Part shown: one piece after another, positions 1-8,572 of the stretch
Numbering within the stretch: position 1 is the stretch's first letter
Layout: the number at the start of each line of letters is the position of its first letter
Assembly (NCBI GenBank): GCA_035577985.1
Contig: DATJZY010000118.1
Coordinates: 1 to 64,000, forward strand
From: Candidatus Eisenbacteria bacterium
Lineage (GTDB): Bacteria; Desulfobacterota; Binatia; DP-6
Direction: 5' to 3'
DNA: 64,000 nucleotides
Program-made: the position numbers and the translations under genes
Notes under the pieces: model-generated
What the model was told of the DNA's origin: nothing
Database searches by the model: none
Seen by the model: the letters and a program-made list of their open reading frames with translations, nothing else

Positions 1-28
1 CCAAACCCAACCAGATCATGCTTTTCAT
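1..28 (-). CDS. Start of an unidentified gene running off the left edge
   Basis: On the minus strand an ATG at 28 opens a frame reading MKSMIWLGL before the window ends. A strong Shine-Dalgarno stretch (GGAGGAG, near 35-41) sits about seven bases upstream. The basic-then-hydrophobic opening resembles a signal peptide or membrane anchor. Only nine codons are visible, so no function can be given. The good ribosome site is the main reason to believe it is a real start. Confidence 0.45.
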
Positions 29-288
29 GGCCGGCTCCTCCGTATGCGGCTCTAGCCGCGGGTGGCGAGACTCCCGAGACTAATCCGCGAACGTGCGGAT
101 GTGAGCCGGCCGTTCATTTGGTCTTAGTTCGCCGCGCGGCGTCCGGGACGCGTCGAGCGTCGCAACGACGGAACGCCGCGCGGCTCAAGGGCGCTCCGCC
201 CTCGCCACCCGCCCCGCGCATCGCCGCCGCATTCATCACCTACGCTATTGGCGGGTGCGATCGTGACGGCGAGGCGGCGGCGTCGCGT
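29..288. other. Intergenic region, no credible gene
   Basis: This stretch would hold the promoter of the gene leaving the left edge. Short frames exist on both strands, but they are low-complexity Arg/Ala/Pro translations of GC-rich DNA without good ribosome sites. It contains a 12-bp inverted repeat at 131-184 and a small hairpin at 188-202 (AGGGCG, loop CTC, CGCCCT). I saw no convincing -35/-10 or -24/-12 promoter. Confidence 0.5.
131..184. repeat. 12-bp inverted repeat with 30-bp spacer
   Basis: GCCGCGCGGCGT at 131-142 is matched exactly by its reverse complement at 173-184. The arms can form a long stem. No second copy was found in the window, so it may simply be local structure in GC-rich DNA. 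Confidence 0.5.
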
Positions 289-411
289 CGCGAGGTTGGG
301 GGCAGGGCGGAGGCGCCTGCGAAGCGGCGCGACGGAATGTCTGGGCCGTGGCGCCCTGCATGTTTTCCCGCGCGGCGGAGCCGAAGCCGAAGCCCTGCCC
401 CCAACCTCGCG
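289..411. repeat. Long hairpin intergenic element, copy A
   Basis: A perfect 20-bp stem (289-308 pairing with 392-411) encloses an 83-base loop that contains the internal palindrome AGGCGCCT. The same architecture, with the same 20-bp stem and 83-base loop lengths and clear loop similarity, recurs inverted at 26215-26337. The two stems differ at several positions, yet each difference is matched on the opposite arm. The element lies 14 bases beyond the stop codon of the pyrophosphatase gene and could act as its terminator, or be a non-autonomous mobile repeat. Confidence 0.85.
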
Positions 412-425
412 GCACCGAGCTAGAC

Positions 426-1046
426 TCAGCGGCTCGAGAACCCCGCCTCGTAGTCAGCGATCGAAGCCCCGATGACCTCGTGCGCCGCTGCCACCCCATA
501 GACGTGGGTGATCTCGCAGCGCCTCGGGGCGCTCGGGTCGGGGATGTCCTTGTAGGTGAGGAAGTAGTGCCGCAGCCGGTCGACGAGCGCCGACGGCACG
601 TCGGGCAGGTCGCGGAAGCCGCCGTACGCAGCGTCGTCGGCGAGCACGGCGAGGATCTTGTCGTCGGCCTCGCCGCGATCGAGCAGCAGGAACCCGCCGA
701 TGGGGCGGGCGCGGACCAGAATCGCGCCGTGCGTGATCGGGCGCTCGGTCAGCACGCAGATGTCGAGCGGGTCGCCGTCGCCGACGATGCCGCTGCGGCC
801 GGTACGCCGCGAGGCGAGCGCGCCGACGCGCTCCTTGCACCACGTCCGCGGCACGAAGCCGTACGGCGCCGGGCAGACGTTCGAGAACTGCTGCGGGCGA
901 TCGAGCTTCAGGTGTCCCGTCGCCTTGTCGATCTCGTACTTGACCGTGTCCGAGGGCACGATCTCGATGAACACGTTCATGATCGCCGGCGCCTCGTCGC
1001 CACGCGAGATGCCGTGCCACGGATGGGCCTGGAGCCGTAGCGTCAT
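426..1046 (-). CDS. ppa: Inorganic pyrophosphatase (soluble family I)
   Basis: The 206-residue product hydrolyses pyrophosphate to phosphate in the cytoplasm, pulling biosynthetic reactions forward. It begins LQAHPWHGIS followed by a beta-strand IEIVPSDTVKYEID, typical of the family I N-terminus, and carries the metal-binding signature DGDPLDICVL around residues 90-99. A methionine 22 codons downstream is possible, but the HPWHG segment belongs to the family, so the first start is kept. It is divergent from the metal ATPase gene with about 50 bp between starts. A structured repeat lies just past its stop. Confidence 0.93.
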   Translation of the reverse strand: MTLRLQAHPWHGISRGDEAPAIMNVFIEIVPSDTVKYEIDKATGHLKLDRPQQFSNVCPAPYGFVPRTWCKERVGALASRRTGRSGIVGDGDPLDICVLTERPITHGAILVRARPIGGFLLLDRGEADDKILAVLADDAAYGGFRDLPDVPSALVDRLRHYFLTYKDIPDPSAPRRCEITHVYGVAAAHEVIGASIADYEAGFSSR

Positions 1047-1095
1047 GCTCGGCCCGAGCTAGCACGGTCGCGGCACGCGGTGTAGTGACGGCGAG

Positions 1096-3375
1096 ATGCG
1101 GGAAGAAGCCGCGTGGTCGGCGCGCGATCCGGTGTGCGGGATGCGCGTCGACCCGGCGAGGGCGCCCGCGACCGTATCGCACGGCGGGACGCGATACTAT
1201 TTTTGCGCTCCGCACTGCGCGGAGCGGTTCCGTGCCGAGCCGGCACGCTATCTCGGAGGGGCGGTCGCCCCGGCACCGCCGGCCAGCGCGGACGCGATCT
1301 ACACCTGCCCGATGCATCCAGAGGTCCGCCAGGGCGGACCAGGGAGCTGTCCCATCTGCGGCATGGCGCTGGAGCCGCTCTCCGCCACGGCGGCCGAGGA
1401 CGACGGCGAGCTACGCGATCTCACGCGTCGCTTCTGGGTGAGCCTCGCTCTCACGGTGCCGGTCGTGCTCCTCGGCATGGGCGAGATGTTCGGCCTGCAT
1501 CCGCGTCCGCTCGTGCAGCTCGTGCTGGCGACGCCGGTCGTCGCGTGGGGCGCGGCCCCGTTCTTCGCCCGTGGCTGGGCGTCGATCGTGCGGCGCCAGA
1601 CGAACATGTTCACGCTGATCGCGATCGGCACGGGGACGGCCTACGTCCACAGCGTGCTCGCGACGCTGGCGCCGCAGCTCTTCCCGGAATCGTTCCGCGG
1701 CCACGGCGGTGTGGTGCCGGTCTACTTCGAGGCGGCAGCCGTCATCACGACGCTCGTGCTCCTGGGCCAGGTGCTCGAGCTGCGTGCGCGGCGGCGGACG
1801 GGCGGCGCCATCCGGGCGCTGCTGGATCTCCGGCCGCCGACGGCGCGGCGCCTCGGCGACGGCGGCGAGCGAGAGGTTCCGCTCGACGCGGTCGCGGTCG
1901 GCGACCTGCTGCGCGTGCGGCCGGGCGAGAAGGTCCCCGTCGACGGGGTCGTGGTCGAGGGGACGAGCGCCGTCGACGAGTCGATGGTGACGGGCGAGGC
2001 CATGCCGATCGCGAAGGTCTCCGGCTCGCGCGTGATCGGCGCGACCGTGAACGGGACCGGGAGCTTCGTCATGCGGGCCGAGCGGGTGGGCGAGGAGACG
2101 CTGCTCGCGCAGATCGTGCGCGTCGTCGGCGAGGCGCAGCGCAGCCGCGCGCCGGTCCAGGACCTGGCCGACCGGGTGGCGGCGCGCTTCGTTCCCGCCG
2201 TGCTCGTGATCGCGGCCGCGACGTTCGTCGTATGGGCGGCGGTCGGACCCGCGCCCCGCCTGGCGTACGCCCTGGTCGCCGCCGTCGCGGTGCTCATCAT
2301 CGCCTGTCCGTGCGCGCTCGGCCTCGCGACGCCGATGTCGATCATGGTCGCGACCGGACGCGGGGCGCAGGCGGGAGTCCTTGTCCGAAACGCCGAGGCG
2401 CTCGAGCGCCTCGCCGCCGTCGACACGCTCGTGCTCGACAAGACCGGCACCCTCACGGTCGGGCGGCCGGAGGTGGTCGGGGTCGAGGTGCGGCGTCCCG
2501 ACGACGCCGACACGGTCCTGCGCCTCGCCGCCAGCATCGAGCAGCAGAGCGAGCATCCGCTCGCCGGCGCGATCGTGCGGGCGGCCGAGTCACGCGGCCT
2601 TCCGCCCGCGCACGCCCTCGAGTTCGCGGCGGTGCCGGGCAAGGGCGCGAGCGGCCGCGTCGGTGCGGCGCGCGTCGTCGTCGGCACGGCGGCATTCCTC
2701 GCCGAGCGTGGCATCGATCCCGCGCCGCTCGAGGCGCAAGCGCGGGTGCGGCGCGAGCGGGGCGAGACCGTCGTGCTGGTCGGCGTCGACGGCGCAGCGG
2801 CCGGCGTCGTGGCGCTCGCCGATCCCGTGAAGCCGACCACGCCCGACGCGCTGGCCCGCCTGCGCGCCGACGGCCTCCGCATCGTGATGCTGACCGGCGA
2901 CGCCGAGGCGACGGCGAGGAACGTCGCCGCGCGACTCGGCATCACGGAGGTCATCGCGGGTGTTCTTCCCGACGGGAAGGCCGAGGCGATCCGGCGCCTG
3001 GCGGCCGACGGGCGGACGGTCGCCATGGCGGGCGACGGAATCAACGACGCGCCGGCGCTCGCCGCCGCCGCCGTCGGCATCGCCATGGGCACCGGCACCG
3101 ACGTCGCGATCGAGAGCGCCGGGGTGACGCTCGTGCACGGCGATCTCCTCGGGATCGTGCGCGCCCGGCGCCTGGCCCAAGCGACCATGCGGAACATCCG
3201 CCAGAACCTCACGTTCGCGTTCGGCTACAACGCGCTCGCGATTCCGCTCGCGGCGGGTGTGCTGTATCCGCTGGTCGGGTGGCTCCTCTCCCCGATGATC
3301 GCGAGCGCCACCATGAGCCTGTCGTCGGTGTCGGTCATCGCGAACGCGCTGCGGCTGCGGCGAGTTGACCTTTGA
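1096..3375 (+). CDS. Copper-type P1B ATPase with YHS and heavy-metal-binding domains
   Basis: This 759-residue inner-membrane pump should export Cu(I) or a similar soft metal. In order: a YHS domain (about 10-53, [10 protein letters not shown] and YYFCAPHC), a short metal-binding domain (about 69-95, YTCPMHPEV and [10 protein letters not shown]), membrane helices, the actuator TGEA motif, the transport motif CPC (403-405) inside [11 protein letters not shown], the phosphorylation motif DKTGTLT (from residue 448), the HP motif of the nucleotide domain and [10 protein letters not shown]. The N-terminal YHS plus CPMHP pair replaces the usual ferredoxin-like HMA domain. The gene is complete. It is followed after 27 bp by hisS, probably by chance. 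Confidence 0.93.
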   Translation: MREEAAWSARDPVCGMRVDPARAPATVSHGGTRYYFCAPHCAERFRAEPARYLGGAVAPAPPASADAIYTCPMHPEVRQGGPGSCPICGMALEPLSATAAEDDGELRDLTRRFWVSLALTVPVVLLGMGEMFGLHPRPLVQLVLATPVVAWGAAPFFARGWASIVRRQTNMFTLIAIGTGTAYVHSVLATLAPQLFPESFRGHGGVVPVYFEAAAVITTLVLLGQVLELRARRRTGGAIRALLDLRPPTARRLGDGGEREVPLDAVAVGDLLRVRPGEKVPVDGVVVEGTSAVDESMVTGEAMPIAKVSGSRVIGATVNGTGSFVMRAERVGEETLLAQIVRVVGEAQRSRAPVQDLADRVAARFVPAVLVIAAATFVVWAAVGPAPRLAYALVAAVAVLIIACPCALGLATPMSIMVATGRGAQAGVLVRNAEALERLAAVDTLVLDKTGTLTVGRPEVVGVEVRRPDDADTVLRLAASIEQQSEHPLAGAIVRAAESRGLPPAHALEFAAVPGKGASGRVGAARVVVGTAAFLAERGIDPAPLEAQARVRRERGETVVLVGVDGAAAGVVALADPVKPTTPDALARLRADGLRIVMLTGDAEATARNVAARLGITEVIAGVLPDGKAEAIRRLAADGRTVAMAGDGINDAPALAAAAVGIAMGTGTDVAIESAGVTLVHGDLLGIVRARRLAQATMRNIRQNLTFAFGYNALAIPLAAGVLYPLVGWLLSPMIASATMSLSSVSVIANALRLRRVDL

Positions 3376-3402
3376 GCCGGAGTACCTGAACTAGGCGGTC
3401 CC

Positions 3403-4752
3403 ATGGCCAAGCTCGCCGCCCCGAGCGGGTTCCGCGACTTCCTGCCGGACCAGTTCCGCAAGCGGCAGGAGCTCGTCCGGCGCATCCGCGAAACCTACGA
3501 GTCGTTCGGGTTCGAGGGCATGGACACGCCGGCGATGGAGAGCCTGCGCGTCTTCCTCGGCAAGGCCGGCGGCGAGAACGAGAAGCTCATGTTCCACGTC
3601 TTGAAGCGCGGCGCGGAGCTGGAGCGCGCGCTCGCGAAGGGTGGCGAGGAGCTCTCGGACATGGCGCTCCGCTTCGACCTCACGGTGCCGCTCGCCCGCT
3701 ACTACGCGACCCACCGCGGCGAGCTGCCCGCGGTCTTCAAGCGCTACCAGTGCGGGCCGGTGTGGCGCGCCGAGCGCGCCCAGCACGGCCGCTTTCGCGA
3801 GTTCGTCCAGTGCGACGTCGACGTGCTCGGCTCGTCGTCGATGGCGGTCGAGGCCGAGGTCGTCCTCGCGACCACGACCGCGCTCGCCGCGCTCGGCTTC
3901 TCGGGTCTCACGGTGCGCCTCAACTCGCGCCCGCTCCTCTCGCTCCTCGTACGCAGCGCCGGGGTGGGGGACGAGCATCTCGGCGCCGCCGTCATCGGGA
4001 TCGACAAGCTCGACAAGGAGAGCCCGGCGGCGGTGAAGGAGGAGCTGACCGGCAAGGGCATTTCCGAGAAGGTCGCGTCGAGCCTGCTCGACCTGCACGC
4101 GCGCTCGCGGGGCGGGAGGGACGAGGCCTTGCTCGCAGACGTCGAGGCGCGCGCCGGCAAGGCGGCGGCGCCGCACGTGGCACAGCTCCGCGAGATCCTC
4201 GCGCTGACGCCGCCGCTCCCTGCCGGTCGGCTCGCGTTCGATCCATTCCTGGCGCGCGGCATGGACTACTACACCGGCCCCATCTTCGAGGTCGCGGCCG
4301 AGGGCGTTCCCTTCAGCCTCGCGGGCGGCGGCCGCTTCGACGATCTGATCGAGCGCCTGGCGGGGGCGAAGGTGCCGGCGTGCGGCTTCTCGATCGGCTT
4401 CGAGCGCGTCTTCATGCTCATGGAGGAGCGCGGGATGTTCGGCGGCGGGAGCCGTGGCGCCGACGTGCTCGTCGTCGTGCCCGCGGCGGAGGCGACCGCC
4501 GGGGCCATCCGTCTGGGAGCCGAGCTCCGGCAGGCGGGGCTTCGCGTCGACGTGTTTCCGCACGCGGCGAAGCTCGGCGCGCAGTTCGAGCTGGCGGAGA
4601 AGAAGGGCATCCCACTCGCCGTGGTGGCCGACGCGGCGAAGCTCGGGAGCGGGACGCTCGAGGTGCGCGACCTCGCAACCCGCACCAGCACGCCCGTCGC
4701 GCGCGCCGAGCTCGCCGGGTGGATCCGGGCGCGTCGCGCGACGCACGCGTAG
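3403..4752 (+). CDS. hisS: Histidyl-tRNA synthetase
   Basis: The 449-residue class II synthetase charges tRNA-His. It has motif 2 (FKRYQCGPVWRAER, followed by GRFREFVQCDVDVLG), the histidine-specific motif RGMDYYTGPIFE and a C-terminal anticodon-binding domain from about residue 350. The catalytic HisA motif argues against the HisZ paralogue. The FREFVQCDVD wording is closer to the archaeal/eukaryotic-like HisRS branch than to the common bacterial form. That is my recollection of the family, not a search result. Start ATG at 3403. Confidence 0.92.
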   Translation: MAKLAAPSGFRDFLPDQFRKRQELVRRIRETYESFGFEGMDTPAMESLRVFLGKAGGENEKLMFHVLKRGAELERALAKGGEELSDMALRFDLTVPLARYYATHRGELPAVFKRYQCGPVWRAERAQHGRFREFVQCDVDVLGSSSMAVEAEVVLATTTALAALGFSGLTVRLNSRPLLSLLVRSAGVGDEHLGAAVIGIDKLDKESPAAVKEELTGKGISEKVASSLLDLHARSRGGRDEALLADVEARAGKAAAPHVAQLREILALTPPLPAGRLAFDPFLARGMDYYTGPIFEVAAEGVPFSLAGGGRFDDLIERLAGAKVPACGFSIGFERVFMLMEERGMFGGGSRGADVLVVVPAAEATAGAIRLGAELRQAGLRVDVFPHAAKLGAQFELAEKKGIPLAVVADAAKLGSGTLEVRDLATRTSTPVARAELAGWIRARRATHA

Positions 4753-4832
4753 CCTCGGTTCACGGGTTGCCCGACCTGCGACCCTCCGCCACGATGACGC
4801 CGACCATGCCGCATCGCAAGGGAGGGATCCTG

Positions 4833-5060
4833 ATGCTTCGTACACTGGTGGCGGGCGCCGCGGGACTGTTGCTCGGGGCCGCGATCGCAGGACAGGCGGC
4901 CGACCCGGAGGCCGGCCCCAAGGTCTGCAAGAAGTGGGGCGTCATCTCCACGTGGGCGAACGGGCCCGACTGGAAGGTCGACTTCCAGGGCGCCGAGCCC
5001 TTCGCCGTGGCGACGGTCGGCGGCTCGACGCGCGTCTTCGCCCGCGCCTGCGCCGACTAG
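4833..5060 (+). CDS. Small exported protein of unknown function
   Basis: A 75-residue product preceded by a strong ribosome site, GGAGGG at 4821-4826. Residues 1-23 form a signal peptide (MLRTLVAGAAGLLLGAAIAG) with a likely cleavage after GQA. The mature part is about 52 residues with two cysteines and a tryptophan-rich centre (WGVISTWANGPDW). I do not recognise the family. An in-frame ATG at 4806 is possible but has no ribosome site. The gene stands alone and is convergent with the patatin gene. Confidence 0.7.
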   Translation: MLRTLVAGAAGLLLGAAIAGQAADPEAGPKVCKKWGVISTWANGPDWKVDFQGAEPFAVATVGGSTRVFARACAD

Positions 5061-5063
5061 GTT

Positions 5064-5091
5064 GCGAAGGCCCGGGTCTTCAACCCTTCGC
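5064..5091. terminator. Hairpin between convergent genes
   Basis: GCGAAGG at 5064-5070 pairs with CCTTCGC at 5085-5091. It lies between the end of the small exported protein gene and the stop of the patatin gene, which it overlaps. No T-tract follows, so it is a weak candidate for a bidirectional terminator. Confidence 0.4.
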
Positions 5092-6045
5092 GCGTAGCTC
5101 GTGTGCCGCGCCGGCTTTGCCGGCCGCGGCATACCGGTCGCGCGTGCCCCCGACGCCCGACTCTCGGTCCCGGCCCAAGACGTAGTCTTGGGCCGGCATG
5201 AGGCGGCGCTGGTCGGCGAGCACGCGCTTCGCGTCACGATAGCCGTGCGCCATGAGCGTCTGGTTCTTGCGGGGGTACGCCTGGAAGACGGCGAGCGGCC
5301 CGAAGCCGCTCCACTGCTCGGTCGGCTCGATGACCGTCACCGGGACGCCGTGGAACCTGCCGTTCTCCATGAGCGCGTAGAGGTAGCCCATGTTCCCGAT
5401 CGTCCGCCACATGACGTCGAGGACGCGCTGCAGGAAGTCGAGGAACGAGCTGAAGCGCGCCTTGTACGGAAGCTGGCTCGCGATCGGCGCCAGCAGGAAG
5501 ATCTCCGTCGCCCCCATCTGGATCGCGCGCTCGAGCGGGATGTTCCACGCGAAGCCGCCGTCGACGTACCAGTCGCCGCGGTACTGGATGGGCGGGAACA
5601 GCATGGGAATGGCGTAGCCCGCGCGCGTGAGCGAGCGCAGCTCCCGCCAGTCGATGCACGAGCTCTTGGCGTGCATCTCGCCGCGTCCGCGCGACAGGTT
5701 CAGCACCACGAACTCCATGTCGAGCGGGCTCGCGAACACCTCGGGGAAGTCGATGTACTCCTCGAGGGCCGACGTGAGGCGATCCATCGAGAAGAGCGAC
5801 AGGCCGAAGATGGGGTTGTGCCACAGGCTCGGTGAGACGATGCGCGGGATCGACCGGAAGTGCATCCACGCGTCTTCCAGACGCGGGATGCCGCCCGACG
5901 CGTAGACGCAGGCGTTGAGGACGCCGATCGAGCTCGCGACGAACGCGTCCGGCGTGATGCCCTGCTCGGCGAGGTACTTCATCGCACCCACCTGATGGGC
6001 GCCGAGCGCCGCGCCGCCGCCGAGGATGAAGACGCGCTTCGCCAT
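5080..6045 (-). CDS. Patatin-like phospholipase with a repeat-derived tail
   Basis: A 321-residue predicted lipid acyl hydrolase. The oxyanion loop reads GGGAALGAHQVG (9-20), the nucleophile serine is S39 in ASSIG, and the catalytic Asp is D162 in VDGG, giving the patatin Ser-Asp dyad. It starts two bases after the stop of the upstream CoA transferase, so the two are probably one transcript. The last 38 or so residues (after M283) are encoded by the CCAAGAC hairpin element at 5103-5194. They are Gly/Arg/Ala-rich and unlike the rest, so the ancestral C-terminus was probably close to residue 283. Confidence 0.88.
   Translation of the reverse strand: MAKRVFILGGGAALGAHQVGAMKYLAEQGITPDAFVASSIGVLNACVYASGGIPRLEDAWMHFRSIPRIVSPSLWHNPIFGLSLFSMDRLTSALEEYIDFPEVFASPLDMEFVVLNLSRGRGEMHAKSSCIDWRELRSLTRAGYAIPMLFPPIQYRGDWYVDGGFAWNIPLERAIQMGATEIFLLAPIASQLPYKARFSSFLDFLQRVLDVMWRTIGNMGYLYALMENGRFHGVPVTVIEPTEQWSGFGPLAVFQAYPRKNQTLMAHGYRDAKRVLADQRRLMPAQDYVLGRDRESGVGGTRDRYAAAGKAGAAHELRAKG
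5103..5194 (-). repeat. CCAAGAC double-hairpin element, copy inside the patatin 3' end
   Basis: Two hairpins are visible. The first is CCGGCCCAAGAC, loop GTA, GTCTTGGGCCGG (5168-5194), a perfect 12-bp stem. The second is GCCGCG-CCGGC, loop TTT, GCCGG-C-CGCGGC (5103-5128) with one bulged base. The same two-part layout, including the GCGCGACCG segment between, occurs at 40462-40572. The order matches when this copy is read on the minus strand. The first stems differ by one compensated pair (G-C here, A-T there). Confidence 0.85.
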
Positions 6046-6047
6046 GG

Positions 6048-7253
6048 TCAGGAGATCACCCCGGCGTCCTTGAGGCGCCCGATCTCCGCCCAGTCGCAGC
6101 CGAGCTCGAGCAGCACCTCCTCGGTGTGCGCGCCGGCATCGGGCGCGGCACTGCGCACCCGCGGCGGCTCGCCGCCGAACTGGACGGGATTCGCGCACAG
6201 GCGCACGGGCCCCTCGGAGGTCTCGACCTCGAGGAGATAGCCGTTCGCCTGCACCTGCGGGTCGTCGGCGAGATCGGCGGGCGTCTGGAACGGTCCCCAG
6301 ATGCATTCGGACGCGCGCAGGATCGTCTCCCACTCGGCGCGGGGCCTGGTGGCGAACGTCTCCGACAGCTCGACGCGGATGGCGGTCGCCTGCTCGGCGC
6401 GGGCGGCGGCCGTCGGATAGCGCTCGAGGAGGTCCTGCCGGCCGATCGTGGCGGCGAACAGCGGCCAGAAGCGCTCGGCCTGGAGCATCATCAGGACCAG
6501 GGCCTTGCCGTCGGCACACGGGTAGGTACCGACGAGGGGATTCGGCGGCGCCGGCATCTCGCCGGCCGTCGGCAGCATCCGGCCGTACATGTAGGTGGCG
6601 GTGATGTCGGGCGAGAGCACCCACATCGCCGTCCCGAGCAGCGAGACGTCCACCTCGATGCCCTCGCCGGTGCGCTCGCGCTGGAACAGCGCGGCGGCGA
6701 TGCCGCCGGCGATCGACATGCCGCCGATGAAGTCGCCGAACGCCGGTCGTTGCTGGACCGGCGGTCGCCCGGGCGTGGAGAGGCGGTCGGCGATCCCGCC
6801 GCGTGCCCAGAACGAGACGCCGTCGTAGCCGCCACGCCGCGCGTCCGGACCGCGGCGCCCCTGGCCGTTGCCGCGCGCGTAGACGATGCGGGGATTCACG
6901 CGGCGCACGTCGTCGTAGGTGATGCGCAGCCGCTCGCGCGCGTCGTCGAGGAAGCTCGTCAGGAAGACGTCGGCGGTCGGGAGCAGGCGATCGAGCAGCG
7001 CCCGACCGTCGGCGTGCGCGAGGTCGATGCCGACGCTGCGCTTGTTGCGACCCAGGTGCTCGACGAGGAAGTTGCGTCCCGACGCGCCAGGCACGAGCCC
7101 CGCGGTGATGAGCCCGCGGATCGGATCGCCGAAGCGCGGGTGCTCCACCTTGATGATCTCCGCACCCCAGTCGCCGAGCACGGTCGCCGCCGAGGGCACG
7201 AAGCCCCAGTCGGCCACCTCGAGGACGCGCACCCCCGACAGCACGTCGCGCAC
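6048..7253 (-). CDS. CaiB/BaiF (family III) CoA-transferase
   Basis: The 401-residue cytoplasmic enzyme should move CoA between acyl-CoA and a carboxylic acid through an aspartyl-anhydride intermediate. The N-terminus reads LSGVRVLEVADWGFVPSA and AEIIKVEHPRFGDP, the standard opening of the family, followed by NKRSVGIDL and a typical IGGMSIAGGI region. The substrate cannot be predicted. It is followed after two bases by the patatin-like gene. Confidence 0.92.
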   Translation of the reverse strand: MRDVLSGVRVLEVADWGFVPSAATVLGDWGAEIIKVEHPRFGDPIRGLITAGLVPGASGRNFLVEHLGRNKRSVGIDLAHADGRALLDRLLPTADVFLTSFLDDARERLRITYDDVRRVNPRIVYARGNGQGRRGPDARRGGYDGVSFWARGGIADRLSTPGRPPVQQRPAFGDFIGGMSIAGGIAAALFQRERTGEGIEVDVSLLGTAMWVLSPDITATYMYGRMLPTAGEMPAPPNPLVGTYPCADGKALVLMMLQAERFWPLFAATIGRQDLLERYPTAAARAEQATAIRVELSETFATRPRAEWETILRASECIWGPFQTPADLADDPQVQANGYLLEVETSEGPVRLCANPVQFGGEPPRVRSAAPDAGAHTEEVLLELGCDWAEIGRLKDAGVIS

Positions 7254-7295
7254 GGCGCGACACTAGGCGACGCGACCGGCAACCCGCAAGCGGCG

Positions 7296-8495
7296 CTAGG
7301 GGAGGGGCAGGACGACCGAGAGCTGCGCGCCGTGGTCGGAGGTGAGGGTGACGCGGCCGCCGAGGGCGCGCACGCGCTCCCGGATGCTGACGAGACCGAG
7401 GCCGGGCCCGCCGGGGCGGGCGCCGTTGCGCGGGTAGCCGATGCCGTTGTCGCTGACGTCGAGGTGGATGCCGTCGGTCTCGTGCGTGAGCGACACGCGG
7501 ACGCTGGTCGCGCGCGCGTGCTTGGCGACGTTCGTCAACGCCTCCTGCACGATGCGATACACGGCGGTCTCGACCTCCGTCGGTAGCCGCGGCATCTCGT
7601 TCGCGACGAACCGCACGTCGAGGTCGCGATGGGTCTTGAACGACTTCACCTGCGCTTCGAGCGACGGCACGAGCCCCCAGTCGTCGAGCAGCGAAGGACG
7701 CAGGAGCTGTGACAGCTCGCGGATCTCGGCCAGCGTCTTGGCCGCGAGCCCGCGCGCCTCCGCGACCTCGGTCCGCACGGCGCCGTCTTCCTCGGGCAGA
7801 TGGCGCTCGATCGCCCGCAGATACGCCACGACGGCCGTCAGCTCCTGGCCCACGCCGTCGTGCAGCTCGCGCGAGAGCCGGCGCCGCTCCTCCTCCTGCA
7901 CGGACATGAGACGGTTCGAAAGGCCTTCGAGCTCCCGCTCGCGCCGCTCGATGCCCGAGCGCGCCGCTTCCATGATGTTGGCGCACAGCGCCGCGATGAT
8001 GGTGGCGAAGAGCAGGACGCCGTTCGAGAACACGAACCGCTCCTCGCCGAGATCTTGCCGGTGCGTGAGAAGTCCCACCAGCAGGAACCCGAGCGCGAAC
8101 AGACTGCCGACGGCGGCGGTGCGGCGTGGGCTCCACGAGCAGATCACTGCGGCGCCGAAGAGGAGCAACGAGAGGACGTTCGAGACGAGCGGGGGATAGC
8201 CGGACGTGGCGGCGAAGTAGGCGAGGAGGTTCCCGCCCATGGCGATCACCATCAGCAGCGCGCAGGTGTCCGCCCAGCGCCGCGCCGATGGCAGGTAGCT
8301 GACGAGCAGGCCGACCAGCGCGATCGCGGCGTGCGTCGTGTGGGCCACGATCCGGTGCGCGAAGTGCGGGTCGTTGTCATAGTAGAGGTACTGGAACGGC
8401 AGGAAGAGGGTCGCCACCACGAGCGCCAGAAGCGAGCCCAGGCGGAGCATCCGCGGGCTCATACGGGATTGGGCGCTCGGCCGATCGCTCGCCAC
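7296..8495 (-). CDS. Membrane sensor histidine kinase, NarX/DesK (HisKA_3) type
   Basis: A 399-residue kinase with about six hydrophobic segments in residues 16-175 and no large periplasmic domain, as in sensors that read membrane or intramembrane signals. A coiled linker leads to the HisKA_3 box SRELHDGVGQELTAVVAYLR with H212 as phosphate acceptor, then a HATPase domain (VSDNGIGYP and GPGLGLVSIRERV). The usual LuxR-type response regulator is not adjacent, so its partner lies elsewhere. Methionines at residues 12 and 16 are alternative starts. Confidence 0.9.
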   Translation of the reverse strand: MASDRPSAQSRMSPRMLRLGSLLALVVATLFLPFQYLYYDNDPHFAHRIVAHTTHAAIALVGLLVSYLPSARRWADTCALLMVIAMGGNLLAYFAATSGYPPLVSNVLSLLLFGAAVICSWSPRRTAAVGSLFALGFLLVGLLTHRQDLGEERFVFSNGVLLFATIIAALCANIMEAARSGIERRERELEGLSNRLMSVQEEERRRLSRELHDGVGQELTAVVAYLRAIERHLPEEDGAVRTEVAEARGLAAKTLAEIRELSQLLRPSLLDDWGLVPSLEAQVKSFKTHRDLDVRFVANEMPRLPTEVETAVYRIVQEALTNVAKHARATSVRVSLTHETDGIHLDVSDNGIGYPRNGARPGGPGLGLVSIRERVRALGGRVTLTSDHGAQLSVVLPLP

Positions 8496-8572
8496 CGCGC
8501 CCGGAGGCTAACGCCGCGCCGGGTGGCCGACAACCCTTGCAGGTGCCGTCGCGTGCGGGTTAGGAGCGGCCG

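Noticed and set aside
118-499. Several overlapping frames of 75-101 codons near the left end
   Set aside because: Arg/Ala/Pro-rich translations without ribosome sites, overlapping the hairpin element and the pyrophosphatase end. They read as shadows of structured GC-rich DNA.
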